DNA of 64,000 nucleotides from Zanthoxylum bungeanum (taxonomy: Eukaryota; Streptophyta; Magnoliopsida; Sapindales; Rutaceae): the NCBI GenBank assembly GCA_019454045.1, contig SKCR01035572.1, positions 34,665 through 98,664 on the forward strand, given 5' to 3'. The position numbers and the translations under genes were made by a program. Positions within the stretch are counted from its first letter, which is position 1, and each line of letters begins with the position of its first letter. Positions 14,061 to 25,786 of the stretch are shown one piece after another. The notes below the pieces were generated by a model, which did no database searches, had not been told where the DNA came from, and saw only the letters and a list, made by a program, of their open reading frames with translations.

Positions 14061-14268
14061 AATGACTACATTTCGACCAGACAACTTGAAAAGACTCTGC
14101 AACTCTTCTATCCTCACGAGTAGAAGACATTAAATCCAGACGATAAAAAAGGAAAGTATCTAAAATTCTGCATTCTTGATAGGTACTATTACAAATCATG
14201 TTTCATACGACATGCATAAATTACTCTCCAAGTCAATGACTTATTGACTTAGAGAGTAGAGGACAAAC

Positions 14269-14988
14269 TGTACGGTTCAAAATTGGGCCAGTGGCAAAAA
14301 CATCATTTCTTTCGAACCCAAATAACAATGAAACCCACAAACAGAGGCCCAGCTTAGTAGGTTTAATACTATTTTGGAAAACCCAGGGCAGAGCCCAAAA
14401 TAGACCTTATTCCATTTGCATGCAGATAAGGATACACACTTAAAGCCAACCAAGAAACATAATATAAACATACCTCAAATCATTACAATTATTTCCCTCT
14501 TTTACTAAACATAATATATATTCTCCACATGCTGAGATTTTTAATCACTAATTAATTATATCTTGATCACGTTGTGGGACTTACCTCCATGTGCCAACTA
14601 AAAAGGCATTATTTCTTGGCCTATAATGGAAGCACGATTCAAGCTAAAGGGGTCATTCAACTCAGAGTTCTTCAATTCAGGCTTCACTTCTTTCTTACAA
14701 GCATTTGCTCTCTGACACTAGCTCTCTCAGAGCTCTCCATCCCTTTATACATTTACCACTGCCCTCAAGGCCACCCAAAGACTTCAAGGTAACATCAAAC
14801 CTTGCTTTCACATTTACATATTTACTGCTCATTTCATACTACTGACTTGAGCGTCGGAGTGCCCCCGGCACCCATCACACCGGTGGGTAGTCTACTCCCG
14901 CTCACTCTACCTTTGTCTTACAGGATCGCTAGTGCCCCAAACCTACAAATTCTCGATTGTGGATCTCGGCCGAAATCCGACATCCACA
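14269..14988 (+). repeat. 3' LTR of the non-autonomous gypsy element (720 bp)
   Basis: It starts TGTACGG after the purine-rich AGAGAGTAGAGGACAAAC and ends CATCCACA, directly before the TSD ATAAC. Confidence 0.88.
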
Positions 14989-16430
14989 ATAACCAACATA
15001 AATATGAGGCTTGTGTTGAAGCAAAATGCATAAGGCATCATTTCATTCCATATAACGAAGTTCTGAGCCTTTGGAACTTGTACACTCCGATATGTGTGAT
15101 ATGAATATTGTGCAAACAAGAGGCGGTAAAAAGTACTTTATAACTTTTATCGATGACAACACAAGATTCTGTTATGTGTATTTGCTGAGGAGCAAAGATG
15201 AAGCTATTGGGAGCTTTATACACTGTAAGAACGATGTTGAAAATCAACTTGGTAAGAAAATAAAAAGAATCAGGATTGATAGAGGAGGTGAATATGTGTC
15301 ACCATTTGATGAATATTGTTCCAATCATGGAATTATTCACGAAACTACTGTTCCTTATTCACCTCAATAAAATGGGATTGCTGAGCATAAAAATCGAACG
15401 TTGAAGGAAATGATGAACGCCATGTTGACAAGCTCTGGTTTACCCCAAAATTATTGGGGGAAGCTTTGCTTTCCGCTAACTACGTTCTGAACAAGCTACC
15501 TCACAGAAGATTGGACAAGACACCATATGAATTATGGAAATGTCACGTACCTTTCTACAAATATCTGAAAGTGTTATGGTGTCTTGATAAAGTAATGGTT
15601 CCTAAACCTAAGAAGGTTAGAATATGACTTAAAACTGTTGATTGTATATTCATTAAATATGCTCGCAACAGTAGTGCATAACGATTCTTGGTCCATAAGT
15701 CTGAATTTCCTGACATCAATCTGAATATGATAATTGAGTCAAAGAATGTGATATTTTTTGAATAGTCATTTCCTTCTAAGGAAAGACAAATAATAGAGTC
15801 TCTCAAAAGAACTATTGATATTGTCAAAGACAATGATCAGGCTGGCCAAGAGTCGGATCAATCTGAAAATGTTGAGGCAATCGAACCTAGACATAGCAAA
15901 AGAGCTATAACATCTAAGTCATTTGGACCCGATTTTCTGACATACTTGTTAGAAAATGAGCATCAAAGCTATAAAAAAACAATGTCTTCGTCGGAGCACC
16001 TTTGTGGAAAGAGGTTATCAATAGTGAGATTAATTCCATCGTACAAAACAATACTTAAGAGTTGGTCGATCTTCCTCTAGGTTGTAAGCCATTGGGCTGC
16101 AAATGGATATTCAAACGAAAGATGAAATCGGATGGCTTCGAAATTTCCTATAGGATATTCCAAATTGGCCCAAAACAGTTAGTATACATTATGATAGTCA
16201 ATCGGCTATTGGGAGAGCCCAAAATATAATGTATAATGGTAAGTCTCGGCACATACGTCGCATATATAATACCATACGACAATTGCTCTCAAGTGGCATA
16301 ATTTTGATAGATTATGTCAAATCGAAGGAAAACCTAGCGGATCCACTTACTAAAGGTTTACCTAGAGAGCAAGTTGAGAATTCATAGAAGGGAATGGGCT
16401 TGAAGCCTATAGATTAAGAATTGTCACTAT
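14989..16430 (+). pseudogene. Decayed copia pol: integrase and RNase H end
   Basis: This continues the reading broken at 9653. It begins with the end of the pre-integrase domain, then the integrase core at 15110-15370, where FIDDNTRFCYVYLL and the downstream RIDRGGEYVS segment carry integrase catalytic Asp positions. More integrase follows to about 15560, interrupted by stops near 15367 and frame changes. A short reverse-transcriptase start (GCKWIFKRK) is at about 16090. The middle of reverse transcriptase is missing: the text jumps at about 16160 to the RNase H end (VKSKENLADPLTKGL near 16320-16370). The copia order INT-RT-RH is preserved. The element is dead. Confidence 0.82.
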
Positions 16431-16995
16431 GTAAACCCAACCTAGCTGACTGGAGATCCCAAGACCTAGGTTCAAAAGCGACAACGGAAACTTTATGCAA
16501 TTCAAAATAAGCATTGTAGAGTTTTATACTCTTTCTCATTCATGTAATGATGCAGAGTGCTATCTGTCAAGGTTAGGATAAGCTAAAGGCTTTTAATGTT
16601 CACTATATTAGGAGAAGAGTCCTAATGGGGGTTAAGACAGATTACCTCTTTATAGTAGATCACATATTTCAAGTAAGAAGTGAGGTCGCTTCAATGAGAC
16701 TTTTTACAGGCTAAATTCCCTAAAATGTTTGATGAATCCAGGACCAATGTTCATGACTGAAAAGAACATAATCATAGAACGGGAAATGGTCGAAGTGAAG
16801 CTGTGTGTTGGCAATTGTCTTGGTTTACACAAACGGCATAACAGTTCAAGACTATGGGTCACTGGTTTTCCATGTAAATCTGATTGTCATTCACTAGGAA
16901 AGGTTCAAGGCGAAAGCTACATATTTCAATGCAGCTTTATTTCACGGAAACTCTCTTAAATGTCTGCATGAATATTTAGAGAATTGTGAGGGATT
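16431..16995. other. 3' untranslated region of the decayed copia element
   Basis: Non-coding sequence between the RNase H end and the presumed 3' LTR. The 76-codon open frame at 16729-16959 has no recognisable domain. Confidence 0.5.
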
Positions 16996-17619
16996 ATTGT
17001 AAATTCTCTAAATATATAGTATGGATGAAGAATGGTCATTTCACTTGAGTAGTGCCCTATAGGAAATGCACAAACATGTAGGGACATGTCCTCTAAAATT
17101 AGAAGAACACACATCTAGGCTCAAAAGGTATAAGAAATGGGTATAAGCCTTAAGAGGGTTACACTCCAAACCAAAGGGTACCATCAAATGCACCCTTCCA
17201 TGTCTATATAAAGGAGCTTTATGTTCATACTAAAATGATCTAAAATTCATAAGTTTTCCATTGTCTAAGAGAGTCATTTTTAGAGTCAAAAGCAAGTTTC
17301 CACCATTCTTTCTTGTTGAAGATCTTGTGAAATGAGTGCCCTTTTTTCAAGAAAAATCTAAGTAATCATGGGAGAACGTTAGCCACAAAACCATCCGTAG
17401 AGTACCGAGGCGAGGCTAATAAGTTCTTAAGGATAGAGACAATTCGACTTGGACCAAGTTGATTATCATCTTATACATTTCCAGATTTTTCTAAATTCTA
17501 ATTGTTTATGTTAAATTGGCATGTTAGTGTATATTTGTTTCCATTGTTGTATTCTGGTTTTGAATAATAAAGATTAATTTAGTATGTTGAATTCGTTTAA
17601 TGACAGTTATTTGACAACA
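16996..17619 (+). repeat. Probable 3' LTR of the decayed copia element
   Basis: A purine-rich ATTGTGAGGGATTAT precedes TGTAAATTCTC. The segment contains a TATATAAAGG-like promoter motif near 17214 and a possible ACAACA end near 17619. The matching 5' LTR is absent from the window, so both borders are estimates. Confidence 0.4.
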
Positions 17620-18754
17620 GTTGGCTCAGGCTTTTTTTGCCATTATTAAGTGGGGGCAAAGTTAGAATTGAAAATCTTAGAGTTAAAATATCTAAGTGGT
17701 AAATTGTAGAAGCCGAAGTCTAAAAAAGTTCAGAAATCTGAGTGCACGTATTGAAATTTTTAAAATTAGTTGTAAATAAAATGTTGAGAACGTAAAGTTA
17801 GAGGGACCGAAGTCTAAAAGAGAATACAAATTTATGCAATAAAATGCCATGATTTTAATATAAATAGTTGACAAACTTATAAATTGATTCTTTACTCACA
17901 AATATAAAAGTGTTCTGGTAAGTCTGGGGTCGATCCACAAGAAATGGATTTAATAGGATAAAATAAGAATTCAACTAATAAAATAAAATTGATACTAGGA
18001 TTAGGAGATCTAATTTTGATATTCAAAATGTAAAATAATTTTTACTTTTTTATAAAATATAAATTATAATTATTTCCCGATCAATTTATTTTTTGATTTT
18101 CAAGTATTAATTATGCCAACACATGTTATCCGTCATATCGATAATTAGTCTTACCAAAGTACTAATATGTCAAAACATGTAGAACCGTATTATCTATAAC
18201 TAATCCAGATCTTTAGTAGTATAGTCTCTCATATTTATCTGCGCCAATCGGGGTGTCTATAGCTCGTCCAGAGTCCTCGATAAACTGAAAATAATATGAA
18301 TTTTATTTTGGAAATAATCACAATTTATAAATATAATATAAATAAAAATCACATATATTTTCATACCACTAACTTCACCCTTTACTCTAACATGATACAA
18401 ATTTTCAGAACAATATATAAATAAAAATACTCATAATTTATTAATGAAAGAAAAAATATTACAAAATAAAATAAATAAGATAAAACACACAAAATACTTA
18501 CCTCAAATCCCAAGAGAGAAAAAAATGAAATAACTCATCCACACCGGAGGACAGCTCTATATTTTCTCCTTCATCTCCTCACTGAGGTGCCGAGTACCTC
18601 CTTTTATACATTTACTTTGCAATTGCCATCACATTTCTACCGAAAAGTGATGGAAATTTAAATAATATAATAATATAATCTATTATTTTTTTTATTTTTT
18701 TAGTTATAATATATATAATATATATATATATATATATCTTAGTGGGACCTCCAA

Positions 18755-18825
<71 letters not shown>

Positions 18826-19840
18826 TATATATAAAATCTCAGTGGACCTCCGAAATATATTTTTTATATATATTATAATAATGATAATACAATACATGTG
18901 TAGTTAAATACATAACAAACTCAATTTGTTTTCATTATAAACATAGTGAATATTTTTCAAGTCTGATTTGACTTTAGTTGTTACACTCTTTTAGATTTTA
19001 TGAGTCTTGAAATTTAAATCTCATATCAAATTTTCATGTTGAGTTGCCTACACAATAAATAAAAATCACAATAAAAATATATAAAATAAAAATTTAATTA
19101 TTATTTCACAAATGTGCTAAATTAAGGGGATTAATGAAATTACAAGTGTAAAATAATTAATTATTCCTTTAAATCAATGGTCAAATGGTAAAATTCATCT
19201 TTGCTGACATTAAAAATAGATGGAAACACGAAACAAAAATACCAAGTTCACAAAAATATAATTTGAGTTAAGTACTGAGTTTTTATAATTTTTTATCATG
19301 TGTGTATTTATGATAATTGACGATTAAGATTTTATCATATGTAGATTTTCATCAAATAACTATCAATTGTAATATATTAAATAAAAATTACAGTTCAACT
19401 CCAAATTCAAATCTACAAAAAAAAACCAGAAGTAAGTTAGTCATAAAGTGCCAGTGTGTGCATTGCATGCTACGAAATCAGGAGTAGTGACATTTGCAAT
19501 TGATTTGTGTAATAATTCTTAAAACAACGAATATATATATATTAAATATATTTAATTATCATTTATTTGATAGTTTTTTTATATTTCAACAAACTTATTA
19601 ATATATTATTAAATTGTTACATCACTCACCATTATATTTTAGAATTTTTCTGATCTGTGAGTTATCGATGATTATCCAATAGACTCAAATGTCAAAATTG
19701 AAAACTTTGAAGACTTGGTTGATGCATTTTGGCAAATAAGATTCCCCCCACCCTCCAAACAACTTTGGACTAAAGCGTGAATTACCCTTCCTTCTATAAA
19801 TTACGAACTAAACAAGACCATATTTTTTGTTATTGTAGAT
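17620..19840. other. AT-rich spacer with possible old LTR remnant
   Basis: No gene is seen. From about 17908 the text TGTTCTGGTAAGTCTGG, followed by a 'gtcgatccac' phrase, resembles the minus-strand end of gypsy LTRs. A minus-strand TATAAAAGGAGG near 18600 would fit an LTR promoter, but no second copy was found. TSD base pairs TAGAT at 19836-19840 belong to the large gypsy insertion that follows. Confidence 0.4.
18709..18832. repeat. AT microsatellite
   Basis: Two (TA)n runs are separated by a short GTGGGACCTCC segment. The second run, about 18762-18818, is the longest AT dinucleotide tract in the window. The unit CTTAGTGGGACCTCCAAAATA recurs, slightly changed, after it (near 18838-18860). 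Confidence 0.9.
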
Positions 19841-20456
19841 TGTGGATGCTGACTTTCGCTCGAGGTCCACAATCGAGATTCGGGTTTAGAGGGCACTAGC
19901 GAACCTGCAAAATGAGGGTAGAAAGAGCGAGGAAGTCACTGCCCACTGGTGTGGTGGGTGCCGTAGGCACTCCGACGCTCAAGTTAGTAGTGTGAATAAG
20001 ACGGAAGTAGGGAGATCTATGGCTAGTAGTTACCTCAATCTCCGTTTGTTAGCCGTGAGGGCAGGGTATGTTGGTAATTGGTACGTCGAAGATGGTATGT
20101 AGTGGAACTGAATAATGTTGAATCCCCTCTCTATGCTATGGCTCCTCTCTTTTATAGGCTCCCCTGATATGGAGTCTTTCTTCTGCCCGTTGGAATCATT
20201 TGTAACTGATGACTTAATGATGGGTTTTATGTCTAGTAACTGATAGCTTTATGATGGTGTTTAAGTCTAGTAATTGATAGCTTTATGATGGTGTTTAAGT
20301 CTGGTAATTGATTGCTTAATGGTCATCTTAGGTGGATGATTCAGTGTCGATAGGCTTTGGGCTAGATCTTGGTAATGGATCTTGATCCTCTGGGTTCGTG
20401 GTTGGCCTAGAGGTGAAATGTCGTTTTTACCCTTGGGCCTAATTTTGGCCCGTACA
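19841..20456 (-). repeat. 3' LTR of the Tat element (616 bp)
   Basis: On the minus strand it starts TGTACGGGCC and ends CATCCACA. The preceding minus-strand GAGACAAAC resembles the purine-rich end found before the LTR at 14269. Confidence 0.88.
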
Positions 20457-20639
20457 GTTTGTCTCATATTTTCTAAGTTTAAAAGTCCTAGACTTTAAGA
20501 GTACCTTTGTGCATGTCGAATGAATCAGGACACTGGAATTCTTTTTGCTCATCCTGGTTGAGTCTCAAAGTTTTAATCAACACGATGCTCCGTCATACGG
20601 ACTGGAGGAGTCCGACTTTAATCGTCTTGTTTAAAATCC
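20457..20639. other. Spacer between the 3' LTR and the tandem array
   Basis: Non-coding; it contains the purine-tract end of the Tat element at the LTR border. Confidence 0.5.
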
Positions 20640-22015
20640 TTCATTGGGTGTTCCTGGTTGATTGACACATATGGTGGTTCATGAGGTAACATCAATCGTC
20701 ATAGTCGTATATATTGAAGGATGAAGAGTTCGTATTTGTCTCGACACATCGTATGGACTGAAGGAAGTCCAAGACCCCGTTTGACTCGACATGGGTCCAT
20801 GGAGGATGTCCCCGGTCGACTGATACTGATGAAGGTTCATAAGTTGTTTCACTCGACGTATCTTACGAACTGAGGAGAGATCATGTCTCTGTTTGACTCG
20901 ACATGAGTCCAATGGGAAGGTCATCGGTCGACTGAACCCGTTGAAGGTTCAGAAGTTTGTTTCATTCGACATGTCATATAAACTGAGGAGAGATCGTGTC
21001 TCCTTTTGACTCGACATGAGTCCAAGAATAAGGTCCCCGGTTAGATGAACCTGTTGAAGGCTCATGGGTTAATTCACTCGACATGTCGTATGGATTGAGG
21101 GGAGTCCATGCGTTTATTTGATACGACATGTCACATGGACCGAATGAAGTCCATCACTTCTTTTGACTCGTCGTGAGTCCTTTAAGGGTGTCCCCAGTCG
21201 ACTGAACCAGATGATGGTTCATGTATTTCATTTATTTGACACGACATGTAGTATGGATTGAAGAAAGTCTATCACTTCTTTTGACTCGTCGTGAGTCCTT
21301 TGGGGGATGTCCCCAGTCGACTGAACTAGATGACAGTTCAAGAATTAATTCATTCGACATGTCGTATGGACTGTGGGGTGTCCATGTATTTATTTGACAC
21401 GACATGTCGTATGGACTGAAGGAAGTCCATTTCTTCATTTGACTCGTCGTGAGTCCTTTGAGAGATGTCCCCAGTCGACTGAACCAGATGACGGTTCAGG
21501 AATTAATTCATTTGACATGTCGTATGGACTGTGGGGTGTCCATGCATTAATTTGACATGACATGTCATATAGACTGAAGGAAGTCCATCACTTCTTCTGA
21601 CTCGTCGTGAGTCCTTTAGGGGTTGTCTTCAGTCGACTGAACCAGGTGAAAGTTCAGGAATTAATTCATTCGACATGTCGTATGGACTGTGGGGTGTCCA
21701 TTCATTTATTTGACATGACATGTCGTATGGACTGAAGGAAGTCTAATTCTTCATTTGACTCATCGTGAGTCCTTTGGGGGATATCCCCAGTCGACTGAAC
21801 CAGATGACGGTTCAAGAATTAATTCATTCGACATGTCGTATGGACTGTGGGGTGTCTATGCATTTATTTGACATGACATGTCGTATGGACTGAAGAAAGT
21901 CCATCACTTCTTCTGACTCATCGTGAGTCTTTTGGGGATGTCCCCAATCGAATGAACCAGATGATGATTCAGGAATTAATTCATTCGGCTTGTCGTATGA
22001 ACTGTGAGTCCTTTT
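20640..22015 (-). repeat. 158-bp tandem array in the Tat 3' region
   Basis: The palindrome GTCGAC in the phrase CCCCAGTCGACTGAACCAGA recurs at 21197, 21316, 21474, 21632 and 21790, with a mutated copy at 21947. From 21316 on the spacing is 158 bases. Each full unit also holds ATGTCGTATGGACTG twice and GACTCGTCGTGAGTCC once. Units left of 21197 are more diverged. The open frames in this stretch are products of the repeats. Confidence 0.9.
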
Positions 22016-22118
22016 GTGTCACCTCTCATTCGACAATAAGGTTTCTTCTTAGTTTCTGTGTAACCCTAGTGCAAGTTCCGAGGATTTTTTAGCGGGAACT
22101 TGAGGCACCAAAAGAAGG

Positions 22119-22127
22119 TTATATAGG
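22119..22127 (+). promoter_or_regulatory. TATA box for the antisense extra gene
   Basis: TTATATAGG lies about 280 bases before the plus-strand start codon at 22403, just after the tandem array. Its orientation supports independent transcription of the gene opposite to the retrotransposon transcript. Predicted only from sequence. Confidence 0.45.
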
Positions 22128-22402
22128 AGAGCTTTGGTTGTTCATTCGCCTTATTCGCAAAATTCCATTTCAGAAGTCGATTTGGGAGAGCTCTCAAGTC
22201 TTTAAGGTTTTCTTCAAAAACACATCTCTTGTTCTTCATTTTCTTTAAACATTCATAGTGTAGATTCAAGCTGTTCTTAGGTAGTATAGGATGTTTGATC
22301 TTTTGGACCTTAGATCTAATTTCAGAATTGTGTTTGTGGGTTTTGATCTTTAGGGAGTAGATTTCTAAAGAATTTAGTGTTTATATGATTGTCGTTTGGA
22401 GG

Positions 22403-23820
22403 ATGTCGAGTGAATAGTCCTTAGGCAGCTTAGGTGCTAAGATTGACGATTATGTCGAATCATCTTCAAGTGAGACGGAGGTTGATGAAGTATATAGGGA
22501 TTGGTCATATCAGGATCTGATTGATGCTGGGTTAATAACTGTATATGAATTATCCAAAGAAGTCAATATCGAAGCTATTCCACTAAGAATTTTACCAGTC
22601 ATTGTAGAGTCGAGTGAAATACCTAGTACAAGTGAACCAACTAATCTGTTATCGAAAAAACCTGTTAGTCGAATGACTGGGAAATTATTGAGGGAACTCG
22701 GGTGCAAATATAGGTTTCATGATACACTGGAGCTGAAGGTACCTTTGTCGAGTGAAAGAATTGACTACAAAATTCCGGGGTGGATGATATTCTATGTGCA
22801 ACCATTCACTGATGGGCTGAGGTTCCATATTCCAAGATTAGTTTGGGAAGTTCTGGATCATTTTGAGATCGCTCATTCTCAGCTGATGCCCAATACTTGG
22901 AGAATTCTATTGTCAATTGAGTACATGGCCTTCAAGTTAGGAGTGTTTTCTGAGGTGAATGATGTTTTGGACACATACTATCTAAAGGAACACTTGAATG
23001 AGAAGGGAAGATATACTCCGTTTCTTGGCAAGAGGAAGAAACATTTAGTTACCAGATTGCGGATTAATGATAGGGGAAATTGGCAATCCGACTACTTCTT
23101 TGTGAGAGGTGAGGGTATATTTGGTTCGGCTGGAGCTGGTCGAATCCCAGAACATTGGAGTTTTTCGAGTGAGTAGCGTTTCTCTATTATATACTATCTT
23201 CGAATTTACTTATGGATTGGAATAATCGTGAACTTTGTCTTTGCAGATCCTTTATGAAATAAGTCGTTTGACTCTACTAGTCGAACCATTTCAAACACCA
23301 AGATGATTCTGGCTCTGCCGGCTGAGGAAAGAGATGGAGAGTTATCTTGGTAGAGGAGAGATTAAGGGGACTCTGTTGTGGAAGGATATTCACAGTCGAT
23401 AAGGTACCTTTCTGGCCTTTTGTAAAGATGTATTGCACGTGATATCTGGTAGTTGGTCGTGTCAAGAATTATACGGAGAGTCTATCATTTTAAAGCCTTT
23501 AAATCCTAAAGAACTTTTATGCGCAGAGGACATGATGTCTGGACCATTCAAAGTAGTTTCACTCGACGAAATGAAGAATCAGAGGAAGGTCGGGAAGTTG
23601 AAGGTGAAAGAACATGAAATTGAGAAGTTAGTGGACCCTCAGCCCAAAGATGTCGTATCAAGAGAGGCTGTTACGGAGAAGGGGAAATCGATTGAAATGA
23701 TTTCAGTTGGGAAGAAAATGAAAGTCGTTACGGATGTGGAGGAAGATATTGACAATGTTATTTTAAAGGTTCCTCGCGAGTCGACTGTGATTTCGGACCC
23801 TTCAAGCATAAACTCATTTA
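22403..23820 (+). pseudogene. Antisense additional ORF of the Tat element, 5' part (Transposase_28-like)
   Basis: It starts at ATG 22403. A TAG at codon 5 breaks the frame, which is otherwise open through 22673 to 23168. The central domain reads as in plant 'putative gypsy type transposon' proteins: PGWMIFYVQPF, RFHIPRLVWEVLDHF and a QLMPNTWRILL block. A GTGAGT donor at 23169 and TTTGCAG acceptor ending 23246 define a 78-bp intron. The following exon is damaged (stop soon after the acceptor, more near 23360), then open as a Lys/Glu-rich segment to 23820. There a copia element is inserted, and the gene resumes at 30417. The function of this protein class is unknown. The gene runs opposite to gag-pol. 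Confidence 0.7.
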
Positions 23821-25772
23821 TGTCTTAGGGATATGCCCTATACCCAACTTGTGGATGGGATATATGTACATGTATTTGTAATATTTTCATTAATTAATAA
23901 AATGACAATATTTATTATACGTGTCTTACATAACTTATATGAATCATCAACACTGTAATAAAGCCCTTAGAGTAATAAGACAATGGCTTCCACGCCTTAT
24001 GAGAATCATTACTCTTAAAAGTTTTTAGTCATAGTTTTGTAAGTAATTTGGGTGTTCACAAAGCGAAGAGACTAGCATGATGATATGATCCGCCCTTAAG
24101 TGGGGTAGCTGATCTCATAGGCTACTAGCGGAGATCCGTCCGCTTGGTGTATCACATGGATGCATGAGTTGCTCGTGTCCATCGAACTGACCGATAAAAG
24201 TTTTCATATGTAGTGTTTATCCCATGTGTCTGTGAGAAGTTTCATGTATCGATTATATGACTAGTCCTTAGACTTGAGGTCTTTACAATCATATGTGTGG
24301 ATCAAATAACTTTGACATTCTCCTTCCCATGTTCAAAATATCTGGTCATAGGGGTATGATTGGGTCATTTGTTGAAACACATGAAGTTTGTAAAGATACA
24401 ACAGAGAATCGCCACTCTCTCGGATAATATTTTCTTATAAGAGTAGTATTTTAGTTTGCGGGTTGATATGTGTGATCAGTGCTTGAGACTGTGGCCACAA
24501 CGGAAGAATCATGTGAGATTCTTGGGTTAGAACGATTCATGACACTATCAACATCATACATTTGACCATATGGGTAGACATTTTCCGTACTCTAGGTCAA
24601 TATGTGGGGATACAGTGAGGTGAGGGACCGTATCATATGTAAATCGCATACATAATGGGTATATATATCTTTCCTTCTCATTTGGGAGCATTGGCATGTT
24701 GCTAGATGTCAACCTTGGTCATTGAAATCGAACGACCATTTGATCGGATGATAATTTATATTCGATTAAATTACCACGATTCATTTCATGTCCAACTTGA
24801 GGGGAACCCAAAAGGTCACACATAACAAAGTCGAAATCAATGATTAACAGTGCACAGTACAAATATAACAGCATATATGATTGCTGTAGGAATTGTTCTT
24901 AAATGGTTTAATGTGCTTAATTATTGAACAGATCATTTATGAGGTTTCATAGTGGCTTAGTGATTGGTGAATGACGATAGGGGCACTTTGGGAATTGGAA
25001 TAAAAAAATAAAAAATTACTATTCATGTGAATAGTAACGTGAATAGTGAAAAAAATTTTGTTATTTGTTTTGAATTCCAATTCGGCCCAAACTCTTATTA
25101 GGGTTTTATAATCTCATTAAACCACTAAAGTAAGATCCAATGGCTAAGATTAAATTAGCTTTTATCTCACATCGGATTCTTAATTAATTTTGTTGTCTTT
25201 GGAGCACTATATAAACTCAAAGAATTATTCACAAATTTTTACATCAAAACCTTTCATATATTGGGTTTATATAAGTGAGCAACTCTAAAGTTTAAGAGTA
25301 AGTCACTGATTTTGAGGATCCTTAAGTCTAATTGACTAGAGGAACCTCGAGTTAAAAGTTTTGAGGTATTTGCCTAGGCTAGCACCAAGGGCAAAATACC
25401 TGTGCACTCGAGGCGTAGTCTTGCCGTTGAGTTTTGGCTTTGGTGTGTGCATCTTTGGAGGCCACACACTTTGGTGGCTCTTTGGAATGTGGAAGAGCTT
25501 GCTGAGTTCGAGAAAAGCTTGTAGATTGGAGGGAGGACTGGAGGAGTCTTCGGTTCAAATAAGTCTTTTTCTTTTTTTTTTTATTTTAATTAGAGTTCTT
25601 ATGATAGTTAGCATATTTAGGTTTATGTTATTTGCATGTTTTGTGAGTTTTATGCTTAGAATATATAGCAACATGCCTAGGCTTATAGAATAATCAAAAT
25701 AAATGGGTCTTGGGCAAAGGGAGAGCGGCATAATAATCTTAATTTTCCGCGTCGCACGGCCGCTTCCCTACA
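23821..25772 (+). repeat. 5' LTR of the nested copia (1,952 bp)
   Basis: It begins TGTCTTAGGG and ends CTTCCCTACA. Its last ~920 bases are repeated at 29504-30416. Confidence 0.82.
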
Positions 25773-25773
25773 G

Positions 25774-25786
25774 TGGTATCAGTGCG
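25774..25786 (+). other. Primer-binding site of the nested copia
   Basis: TGGTATCAGTGCG follows the LTR by one base and matches the first nine bases of the initiator-Met primer site. Confidence 0.65.

Larger units (their letters stand above)
9654..14988 (+). mobile_element. Non-autonomous Tat-type gypsy element, 5.3 kb
   Basis: The boundaries are exact. LTRs at 9654-10372 and 14269-14988 start TGTAC and end TCCACA, and a perfect 5-bp target duplication ATAAC flanks them (9649-9653 and 14989-14993). The primer site TTGGCGCCCACCGTGGGG follows the first LTR. The 3.9-kb interior encodes no gag or pol. It carries many degenerate repeats built on CCTTCATC(A/T)GGTC, CATTCGAC and AGTCGACTGG. LTR type, primer site, purine tract (ending GACAAAC) and tandem motif are shared with the minus-strand Tat element at 19841-44638, so it was probably mobilised by a relative of that element. 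Confidence 0.88.

Noticed and set aside
21232..21555. Short proteins encoded in the 158-bp array
   Set aside because: The frames follow the tandem repeat and have internal repetition only; the codons are not conserved between units.
13480..22015. CRISPR-like array
   Set aside because: Repeats are 68-158 bp tandem units without spacers, in a plant retrotransposon.
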